This document shows, piece by piece, positions 43,922 to 50,622 of a stretch of DNA of 64,000 bases; the stretch's first letter is position 1; the number at the start of each line of letters is the position of its first letter. The stretch comes from an uncultured Duncaniella sp. Its GTDB lineage: Bacteria > Bacteroidota > Bacteroidia > Bacteroidales > Muribaculaceae. The stretch is from the NCBI GenBank assembly GCA_910577255.1, contig CAJTMH010000001.1, positions 186,001 through 250,000 on the forward strand. Direction: 5' to 3'. The position numbers were made by a program, and so were the translations under genes. The notes below the pieces were generated by a model. That model was not told the origin of the DNA and searched no databases. It saw only the letters and a list, made by a program, of their open reading frames with translations.

Positions 43922-44766
43922 TTTTTTGACGGGTATTTAATATTGTCGATGAGTCGTACATCGCCACAGAACACTGTCACGCATCCTACGGCCTGTTGTG
44001 TCTCGTTCCAGTCGGTTATCGGCTGCATGGTCAAAGCGTCCACTATCTCGTAGTACTCGACCTGCATGTGAGGGAAGGAGTTGATTTCATCTATCACATA
44101 GTGTTTGGTCTCCTCTACGCTATGGCCTGCCGCCCATTCGAGACTACCTTCAAGTGTGCGATGGATAGCAGGGGATATTGCGCGTTGTTCAGGGGTGAGA
44201 CGAACGTTGCGTGAGCTCATGGCCAAACCGTCATCCTCACGTTTGATGGGGCAGTCCACTATCTCGATCTCGAATTTCTCGAGTTCTACCATGCGGCGTA
44301 TCACAGCTATCTGCTGGAAATCCTTTTCGCCGAAATAAGCTCTGGTGGGACGCGTGAAATCAAAGAGCTTGCTCACTATCTGTGCCACACCGTTGAAATG
44401 GCCTGGACGCATCGCGCCTTCCATAACTTCTGCCACCGGGCCGAGGTCAAACACCCTTGTGTCAGGAGTAGGATATATCTCTTCAACCGAGGGGATGAAG
44501 GCATAGTCAACACCGGCTTTCTCAAGGAGGGCCATGTCGGCCTCTTCGGTTCGCGGATAGGTGGTGAGATCTTGGGGATTATTGAACTGGGTAGGGTTTA
44601 CAAACACGCTTACAGCCACTGTATCGTTCTCTTTGCGAGCACGTTCTATCAGTGACAGATGGCCGGCATGGAGTGCCCCCATGGTGGGAACGAGACCTAC
44701 GCTTCCGGCTTCACGAGCCTTCGATAGCTTGGCTTTTAATTCTGCTACAGTGCGAATTATTTCCAT
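43918..44766 (-). CDS. panC: Pantothenate synthetase (pantoate-beta-alanine ligase)
   Basis: Joins pantoate and beta-alanine with ATP. It has 282 residues. The HIGH-like nucleotide motif appears in GLVPTMGALHAGHLSLIERA (about 24-43), followed by VSVFVNPTQFN and YFGEKDFQQ (Lys of the KMSK-like loop region). CPIKREDDGLAMSSRNVRL contains the second binding loop. It forms a two-gene operon with panD, so beta-alanine is made and used by products of one mRNA. Confidence 0.97.
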   Translation of the reverse strand: MEIIRTVAELKAKLSKAREAGSVGLVPTMGALHAGHLSLIERARKENDTVAVSVFVNPTQFNNPQDLTTYPRTEEADMALLEKAGVDYAFIPSVEEIYPTPDTRVFDLGPVAEVMEGAMRPGHFNGVAQIVSKLFDFTRPTRAYFGEKDFQQIAVIRRMVELEKFEIEIVDCPIKREDDGLAMSSRNVRLTPEQRAISPAIHRTLEGSLEWAAGHSVEETKHYVIDEINSFPHMQVEYYEIVDALTMQPITDWNETQQAVGCVTVFCGDVRLIDNIKYPSKK

Positions 44767-44847
44767 TTGTTATAACATCTGAAATTTCAGACCGCAAAAT
44801 TACATATTATTCTCAACAGTCGCAAATATTTCTTTAATTTTACATTT

Positions 44848-44946
44848 ATGCTGAGTCATAAGAATGGGTTTGATGCCAACTGTCTTCAGAAGATGAGTGT
44901 AGAGCTGGGAATTGCCGATACTTCATGGGTTACAAGGACCTTTTAA
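44848..44946 (+). pseudogene. Short ORF, possible PhzF-like remnant
   Basis: A 32-codon frame with ATG 44848 and TAA 44944-44946. It reads LQKMSVELGIADTSWVT in its second half, which loosely recalls the LQxIAxExNLSETxFV segment near the start of PhzF-family isomerases. It has no downstream continuation. It may be a relic of a lost gene or a chance frame in the panC-GLPGLI gap. Confidence 0.2.
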
Positions 44947-44958
44947 CGGCCTATGAAG

Positions 44959-45762
44959 TCATCTGTAATCAGTTTCAAGGAAATCAAGACTCTTATCTAA
45001 CTTTATTTTCCCTTTCACAGACACTTTAATGCCTAAAGCCGCTCCAAGACCGGCCTCTGGATTCTCCTCGAATTTTCTCAGTGCTTTTAACATTGAAATG
45101 CGGTCGGTTTTTTCATAATGGTCTTTTCCTATCACAGGACCAATCTCTCGCTGTGTGGCGTGAATGCCGGTCGCCGTGAAACTATGCTGACCTGTGCTTT
45201 CCGATGCCTCCAGGATCAGCCCTGGCAATCCTGATAATTTCCAAGGTCCATCCTGTATTGGAATCTCGGTCGTAAACCAGGCCTTCCATGTGCGACCTCT
45301 GAAGTTGCATGTCGCCATTCCGCACTCATAACCAAGAATTGTCTTGGTGGAATCTTCGATTGTCCAGTTCTGTGTCTCGTAAGGCTCGGTGTATGTAAAC
45401 ATCATGGCTATCTGCCCATCATACACTTCTGTGGTTCCATTGGTTTTAGATTTCAGGATGTACATAGGGAGTTTGCGTGATGGTACTGATTTGATATTGC
45501 CGGATGAGAAGGCGGCCATCTTCATCTGATTGTAGATCTCCTTGCCTTCCGGAGTATATTCCAGTGAATCCACATATTGAGTCTCTGGACTAAAGAATTT
45601 GGATTCGGTTGCGTTCGCAAGCAATATCAACTGATGATTTTGATCCTTGCCAGTCCGATGAAAATGATGGTAGTCGTAGCTGACCTCTATGTCAGCCCTT
45701 TCTTGCGCAACCGTAGCTAATGTCATGATTGACAAGATTATGAAAGTAGTTATTCTGGCCAT
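44959..45762 (-). CDS. GLPGLI family secreted protein (copy A)
   Basis: A 267-residue exported protein of the Bacteroidetes GLPGLI family. It has a signal peptide to about VAQE (residue 20), then DIEVSYDYHHFH, a KILGYECGMA-type segment as TILGYECGMATCNFRGRTWKAWFTTEIPI, and the signature GPWKLSGLPGLILEASES. The family is of unknown function and often found near outer-membrane or secretion genes. It is the third gene of a unit with a SUMF1-like gene and a second GLPGLI gene (47368). The signal-peptide DNA is nearly identical to that of copy B. Confidence 0.9.
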   Translation of the reverse strand: MARITTFIILSIMTLATVAQERADIEVSYDYHHFHRTGKDQNHQLILLANATESKFFSPETQYVDSLEYTPEGKEIYNQMKMAAFSSGNIKSVPSRKLPMYILKSKTNGTTEVYDGQIAMMFTYTEPYETQNWTIEDSTKTILGYECGMATCNFRGRTWKAWFTTEIPIQDGPWKLSGLPGLILEASESTGQHSFTATGIHATQREIGPVIGKDHYEKTDRISMLKALRKFEENPEAGLGAALGIKVSVKGKIKLDKSLDFLETDYR

Positions 45763-45777
45763 AAATGTTTTCTGTTT

Positions 45778-46530
45778 TTACATAGCTAATCTGAAACCTA
45801 TATAAGACGACCGGAAGTTCGGATTGCTTACACACCGCCATGCCGGTCGACCATGGGTTGATAATATTGAATAATGGCCTCCACGAAGCACCTTGCCGAT
45901 ATCCGATGATTTCGCCCCTTTGGGATTATTCTGTGCCCCTTTGGGATATGCGTCATACCAATCATTGACCCATTCCTGGACATTGCCACCCATATCGTAG
46001 ATATCTAATTCATTTGGTTGTTTAGTGCCAACTGCATGTGGCAATTTGTCTGAATTATCGAAATGCCATGCTACGGAATCTGGATGATTGCTGCCAATGA
46101 ATATAAAGCCTTGTGATTGATTACCACCACGAGCGGCATATTCCCATTCGGCCTCAGTCGGAAGACGGTATTCTTTATTGGAGATTTTGTTGAGTCGCTT
46201 AATAAACTCCTGAACATCATTCCATGAGACGTTACTTACCGGCAGATTGTCATCTTTGATTTTGCTGGGATTTGTCCCCATGACTTCTTCCCATAGCCGT
46301 TGGCTTACTTCATACTTTCCTATATGAAAATCCGAGACTGACACCTTGTGTTTGGGCTTCTCGATGTGCATGGCCGATTCGTCATTCTCATCAGAGCCCA
46401 TTTGGAACGTTCCTCCTTGCACAAAAATCATTTCAATCTCCGGAAGATTGTTTTGGGCATTAGCAATCAATGGAGTTATTAAAGTGAATACTGCTAATGT
46501 TACTACAATATATTTAATTCTTGATGACAT
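45778..46530 (-). CDS. SUMF1/FGE-sulfatase domain exported protein
   Basis: From ATG 46530 (250 residues) this begins 5 nt after copy B ends; the longer frame from 46572 overlaps copy B by 38 nt. The signal peptide runs to about ANAQ. The FGE-sulfatase domain follows: FVQGGTFQMGSDENDESAMH, the KHKVSVSDFHIGKYEVSQRLWEEVMG segment, RLPTEAEWEYAARGG, YDMGGNVQEWVNDWY and VLRGGHY to SSYIGFRLAM. The two catalytic Cys of true formylglycine-generating enzymes are not both present (only WRCVSNPN), so sulfatase activation is unlikely. Many Bacteroidetes paralogues (GldJ/GldK type) act structurally in secretion or gliding. Confidence 0.88.
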   Translation of the reverse strand: MSSRIKYIVVTLAVFTLITPLIANAQNNLPEIEMIFVQGGTFQMGSDENDESAMHIEKPKHKVSVSDFHIGKYEVSQRLWEEVMGTNPSKIKDDNLPVSNVSWNDVQEFIKRLNKISNKEYRLPTEAEWEYAARGGNQSQGFIFIGSNHPDSVAWHFDNSDKLPHAVGTKQPNELDIYDMGGNVQEWVNDWYDAYPKGAQNNPKGAKSSDIGKVLRGGHYSILSTHGRPAWRCVSNPNFRSSYIGFRLAM

Positions 46531-46534
46531 AGCT

Positions 46535-47368
46535 TTAATGATAGTCAGTTTCGAGGAAATCAAATTTTTCATCGGGTTTTGATATATTTGCAGGATCAGT
46601 TACCCTGACAATTACACCTTTTGCGGCTAAAGCTCCTTGCGGATTATCAGCTATCGCACGCTTTGTCCTAAGTATTTCTTTTCTGTCAGACTGCTCATAT
46701 TTTTCAATTCCATAAATTTCACCGATTGGTTTGTCGGTCATGATAATACCGTCGGCATAAAACCCTAATCCACTTGGAACTGACACTTCAAGAATCAGCC
46801 CGGGTAAACCACGGAACTTCCATGGACCATCGGGAATCGGTATTTCAGTGGTGAACCAAGCAGTCCATTTCCGTCCATGGTAATTGGTCGTGGCCTCTAC
46901 ACACTCGTATCCAAGAATATTTTTTGTTGAATCTCCGATTTCCCAGTATATTTCATTGAACGGCTCTGTGTAGAATACCGGCTCGTCGCTCAACATATCA
47001 TAGACTGTTGATGTTGAGTTAGCCGATGATTTAATGACATAGATATTCTCAGTTTTGCGAGGGAGCTTATTCATATCTATTACGCCCTGTGAAATCATTG
47101 CTTCCATGGCAGCCAACTGGGTCTTCTTATAATTGGCTTGTCCTTCGGGTGTTGATGTGATGGAGTCGATTTGTTCAGATTTCGGACTATAATATTTGGA
47201 GTATTGAGAGTTGGCAAGAAGATGATAATTCTGATCTCTTTCTCTGCCATTGGCGTAGAAAGAGTGGGCATTGTAGCTGACCTCTATGTCAGCCCTTTCT
47301 TGCGCAACCGCAGCTGATGTCATGATGGCCACAGCTATGGCAGTTATTATTCTGTTCATACGTATCAT
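46535..47368 (-). CDS. GLPGLI family secreted protein (copy B)
   Basis: A 277-residue paralogue of the 45762 gene. The signal peptide ends near AVAQE. It carries DIEVSYNAHSFYANGRERDQNYHL, NILGYECVEATTNYHGRKWTAWFTTEIPIP and the signature GPWKFRGLPGLILEVSV. Its C-terminus KFDFLETDYH matches LDFLETDYR of copy A. It leads the three-gene unit. No other domain is seen, and the role is unknown. Confidence 0.9.
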   Translation of the reverse strand: MIRMNRIITAIAVAIMTSAAVAQERADIEVSYNAHSFYANGRERDQNYHLLANSQYSKYYSPKSEQIDSITSTPEGQANYKKTQLAAMEAMISQGVIDMNKLPRKTENIYVIKSSANSTSTVYDMLSDEPVFYTEPFNEIYWEIGDSTKNILGYECVEATTNYHGRKWTAWFTTEIPIPDGPWKFRGLPGLILEVSVPSGLGFYADGIIMTDKPIGEIYGIEKYEQSDRKEILRTKRAIADNPQGALAAKGVIVRVTDPANISKPDEKFDFLETDYH

Positions 47369-47686
47369 GATCTGGTTTTATGTAATCAACTATTTCGCCG
47401 GGAAATGGTCCGTGTATCAGATGTTTTGATAAGCTCCGGTCTGAATCCCTTGGAAATCTATGTTGTGTAGTGGATTGGCAGGTAATCATGACAAAGTTAC
47501 TTTAAAATGCTGACATCCACAATAGTGTAAACTATAAATGGAAGAGGTGCGGGCAAATTGAATATACAGCCTTGCCACCGTTTTGATTATTTAACGTTTA
47601 GAGGCTTGTGTGTTAAATCTCGTTGATGGATAATGCCACTTCAGGGTTATTTTCGTACCTTTATACTTCCTTTTAAAGGATAGATA
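47369..47686. other. Divergent intergenic region between GLPGLI unit and recR
   Basis: About 318 bp, AT-rich, with no ORF of note. A TACCTTTA element at 47657-47664 lies 22 nt before recR and could be its -7 box. The - strand should hold the promoter of the GLPGLI unit, but no clear TTTG/TAnnTTTG pair is seen. Confidence 0.4.
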
Positions 47687-48313
47687 ATGCAACAGGAATT
47701 TGCTTCACGACTTTTGGAGGGGGCTGTGACAGAGTTGTCGCGTCTCCCCGGGATAGGGCGCAAGACGGCTTTGCGTCTCGCTCTTCATATATTGCGGTGT
47801 GACGAAAGCATAGGAGTGGCCCTTGGTGAGGCTATTGTCAATATGCGTCGCGGCATACGGTATTGTGGTGTCTGCCATAATATCTCAGAGACTGAGGTAT
47901 GCCCGATATGTGCCAATGAACGCCGCGACCGTTCCACTGTGTGTGTGGTGGAGAGCGTGAAGGATGTGATGAGCTTCGAGAACACCGGACAGTATTCCGG
48001 TCTGTATCACGTGCTTGGTGGTGTGATTTCCCCTATGGAAGGGGTTGGCCCTGATCAGCTGGAGATTGATTCTCTTGTCGAGCGTGTGGCAGGTGGTGAT
48101 GTTAAGGAAGTGATATTGGCGTTGAGTGCCACGATGGAGGGGGAAACGACTAATTTCTATCTCTACCGACGGCTTGCTCCCTATAGCGATGTCAAGATAA
48201 CCCAACTTGCCAGAGGGGTATCGGTTGGCAATGAGATTGAATACACTGACGAGATTACACTTGGCCGTTCGCTCCTTAACCGCACCCTGTTCTCTGATTC
48301 GATTAAGCGTTGA
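47687..48313 (+). CDS. recR: Recombination protein RecR
   Basis: Acts with RecO and RecF in loading RecA at gapped DNA. It has 208 residues. The N-terminal helix-hairpin-helix is RLPGIGRKTALRLALHIL (about 19-36). The zinc finger uses Cys60, Cys63, Cys72 and Cys75. The Toprim domain spans STVCVVESVKDVMSFENTGQY to LSATMEGETT. It ends at DEITLGRSLLNR, a normal C-terminus. It is alone on the + strand, with a strong terminator after it. Confidence 0.97.
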   Translation: MQQEFASRLLEGAVTELSRLPGIGRKTALRLALHILRCDESIGVALGEAIVNMRRGIRYCGVCHNISETEVCPICANERRDRSTVCVVESVKDVMSFENTGQYSGLYHVLGGVISPMEGVGPDQLEIDSLVERVAGGDVKEVILALSATMEGETTNFYLYRRLAPYSDVKITQLARGVSVGNEIEYTDEITLGRSLLNRTLFSDSIKR

Positions 48314-48331
48314 ATGTGTGAGCTCAAAATA

Positions 48332-48380
48332 ATCGGCCCGACATTCCGAGTAAGAACTGGGATGTCGGGCCGATCGGTTA
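48332..48380. terminator. Terminator between recR and the GNAT gene
   Basis: A 16-bp stem (48332-48347 with 48359-48374, one G-T pair) with an 11-nt loop is followed by CGGTTATT on the + strand. On the other strand the flank is ATTATTTT, so it can act in both directions. Confidence 0.8.
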
Positions 48381-48390
48381 TTATGGCTCC

Positions 48391-48918
48391 TTAAAGCATT
48401 TTCTGATAGAGATATGCATCCGTGTATACTCCTGCCGATTTCAGCCATGATTTTAGCCGTCCGCTGATACGGTAGCCTACTTTCTCGAATAGATGGCGGC
48501 TGTGGAGATTGCTCTCTGCAACAGTGCAATAGAGTTGGTGGAGCGATAATCTCGTCCTGCAGTAATTCTCAACAAGCCTTAACGCCTCGGCTCCATAACC
48601 CTTAGCTTGGTGTCCTTTGGCTATCAGTATGCCTATTCCACACCGAGAGTTTATTGGGTCGAACTCACACAAGTCGAGTGTGCCGATTGTCTCTTTGCTG
48701 TTAGTCAGCTCAATCATCAGCCGTAGCTGCTTTGCAGAGAATATGTCAGCATCATAATTGTTGACGTAGTCCCACAGCTGTTTGCGAGAGTAGGGAGCAA
48801 TGGTGACTCCGGTGCACCAAAGCGATGAATCGTTCTCCCACGTATAAAGGATATCGACATCTATCGGCTCAAGTGCGCGAAGTGTTATTCTTTGGCTGGT
48901 GAGAAGCGGACCGTTCAT
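48391..48918 (-). CDS. GNAT-family N-acetyltransferase (RimJ/RimL-like)
   Basis: A 175-residue acetyl-CoA-dependent transferase. The start LTSQRITLRALEPIDVDILY is the first strand and helix of the RimJ/RimL-like subgroup. The acetyl-CoA loop is in GIGILIAKGHQAKGYGAEALRL (Q/RxxGxG/A appears as QAKGYGA, about 109-115), and the later strand is HQLYCTVAESNLHSRHLFEKVGY. The substrate (protein N-terminus, antibiotic or metabolite) is not decided. It follows trxB on the same strand with a 29-nt gap. Confidence 0.88.
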   Translation of the reverse strand: MNGPLLTSQRITLRALEPIDVDILYTWENDSSLWCTGVTIAPYSRKQLWDYVNNYDADIFSAKQLRLMIELTNSKETIGTLDLCEFDPINSRCGIGILIAKGHQAKGYGAEALRLVENYCRTRLSLHQLYCTVAESNLHSRHLFEKVGYRISGRLKSWLKSAGVYTDAYLYQKML

Positions 48919-48947
48919 ACACCTATTTATATTTATATAGTGTACGA

Positions 48948-49889
48948 TTAGCCCTCTTCTGCAAGGAAGCGTTCCACATCAAGGGCCGCTTTGCAGCCCA
49001 TGCCGGCTGCTGTGATAGCTTGGCGATACATCGGGTCAGCCACATCGCCTGCGGCAAATACTCCGGGTATATTTGTAATGGTGGTTTCGCCTTTGACCTT
49101 TATGTAGCCGGTGTGGTCGCATTCGATAAATGGGCGGAATACTTCGGTGTTTGGCGTGTGGCCTATCGCGAGGAAGAATCCGTCAACCGGGAGGTCGTAA
49201 TGCTTCTCTTCTGCAGTGCCGACCTTTTCAACAAGGTGTGCTCCTTCGAGATACTCTTCGCCATAAAGCCCTTCTGTAGTGGTGTTGAAGAGGACTTTGA
49301 TATTGTTTTTGTCGAGCACACGTGCCTGCATGACTTTTGATGCACGCAAGTGGTCCTTACGCACAATTAGATACACTTCAGCAGCGAGATTGCTCAGATA
49401 GAGAGCCTCCTCGCAAGCAGTGTCACCACCACCCACGACCGCTACTTTCTTGCCGCGATAGAAAAATCCGTCGCATGTAGCGCATGCTGATACGCCGAGT
49501 CCGGAATATTTTTTCTCATCTTCGAGTCCAAGGTAGCGGGCAGATGCACCTGTGCAGATAATTACTGTGGAAGCCTCAATGCTGAGGCCGGTGTCGGTCT
49601 TTGCCAGAAAGGGCCGTTGAGAGAAATCAACTTCTTTCACGAAGCCAGGGCGGATGTCGGCTCCAAATCTCAAGGCCTGCTTACGTAGGTCCTCCATGAG
49701 CTGCGGGCCTGTGATGCCTGCCGGATGTCCGGGGAAATTCTCTACTTCAGTGGTGGTTGTGAGCTGTCCTCCAGGCTGATATCCTTCGATCATGAGGGGT
49801 GCTATGTTGGCGCGCGATGTATAGATGGCAGCCGTGTAACCGGCTGGTCCTGAGCCTATGATAAGGCATCGAGTTTTAATGTCAGACAT
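48948..49889 (-). CDS. trxB: Thioredoxin-disulfide reductase
   Basis: A FAD- and NADPH-dependent flavoenzyme that reduces thioredoxin. It has 313 residues. The FAD motif is IIGSGPAGYTAAIYTSRA (about 10-27). The redox-active pair is Cys136-Ala-Thr-Cys139 in SACATCDGFF. The NADPH motif is VAVVGGGDTACEEALYL, and the second FAD segment is GVFAAGDVADPMYRQAITAAGMGC. It is followed by the GNAT gene. Confidence 0.98.
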   Translation of the reverse strand: MSDIKTRCLIIGSGPAGYTAAIYTSRANIAPLMIEGYQPGGQLTTTTEVENFPGHPAGITGPQLMEDLRKQALRFGADIRPGFVKEVDFSQRPFLAKTDTGLSIEASTVIICTGASARYLGLEDEKKYSGLGVSACATCDGFFYRGKKVAVVGGGDTACEEALYLSNLAAEVYLIVRKDHLRASKVMQARVLDKNNIKVLFNTTTEGLYGEEYLEGAHLVEKVGTAEEKHYDLPVDGFFLAIGHTPNTEVFRPFIECDHTGYIKVKGETTITNIPGVFAAGDVADPMYRQAITAAGMGCKAALDVERFLAEEG

Positions 49890-49959
49890 GGTTGTTACGG
49901 TTTTAAAATAGTTCGTTATTGATGATTATAATAAATTACATTAGAGTGTTATAAATGTG

Positions 49960-50571
49960 TTATCTCAGGTCAACAACCGGCACATCAGGATATTTTTTCG
50001 GATCGAATCGGAAGTGCGACATCGGAAGTGTGGGACCTTCGGTAAGCTTGTTGATTTTTATGTTGACCTGCTGGCGGTTGGCCATCACAAGCTGTATTTT
50101 AGTGGGGTAGAGGGTGGTTGCATCCAAAGTCAATACCACTGTCTTTATGTCGCTTTTCGCCGAGATGGCGGTGAGTCGCAATTGCTTTGTCCCTGCCGCG
50201 CTCTTTTCAAGTGTGGCCTTGTAATTTTTGCTGAATGTACGGATGATGGCGAATGGGTTGACCTGCTGCAACTCCTCCGGTGTCGGCTCGGTGATGTTAA
50301 CCTCTCCGATATGCGAAGAATAAGTCCATTGGGTCTTGCCGTCATACCATGACACCATCTGGGGCGATGACAAGGTGAAACGTTCACCCGAAATGGTGAG
50401 GATGCCGTTCTGGCTGTGGCCGTCGGCCGAGATGGTGTAATCAGCCACCAGCGACTTGGCTTTTGTGACTTTGGCGGCTGCCTGTTGCAGTATAGAGGTT
50501 GCGCTTTCAGCCGCTTTGGCCTGAAGCGTTACCATCAGCAGTGCCGCTAATATTGCTAAATACTTCTTCAT
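49960..50571 (-). CDS. LolA-like outer-membrane lipoprotein carrier protein
   Basis: A 203-residue periplasmic protein starting at ATG 50571; the frame also runs 5 codons upstream. The signal peptide MKKYLAILAALLMVTLQAKA is clear. The mature part shows the LolA pattern: a helical start, then strands including SLVADYTISADGHSQNGILTISGERFTL, VSWYDGKTQWTYSSHIGEVNI and the late NRQQVNIKINKL. It should move lipoproteins from LolCDE to the outer membrane. No LolB is present, as usual in Bacteroidetes. It follows ftsK by about 50 nt. Confidence 0.9.
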   Translation of the reverse strand: MKKYLAILAALLMVTLQAKAAESATSILQQAAAKVTKAKSLVADYTISADGHSQNGILTISGERFTLSSPQMVSWYDGKTQWTYSSHIGEVNITEPTPEELQQVNPFAIIRTFSKNYKATLEKSAAGTKQLRLTAISAKSDIKTVVLTLDATTLYPTKIQLVMANRQQVNIKINKLTEGPTLPMSHFRFDPKKYPDVPVVDLR

Positions 50572-50622
50572 CATTCTGATAAACAAATAGCAAGGGCCAA
50601 TGTTCAGAATGGCCCTTAAGTG

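Noticed and set aside
45778..46530. SUMF1-like gene as a true formylglycine-generating enzyme
   Set aside because: The catalytic Cys pair is not present and no sulfatase gene is nearby.
48391..48529. Possible overlap of a long - strand frame (47885-48529) with recR and the GNAT gene
   Set aside because: The frame is antisense to recR and would run through a clear terminator; both flanking genes have full family motifs.
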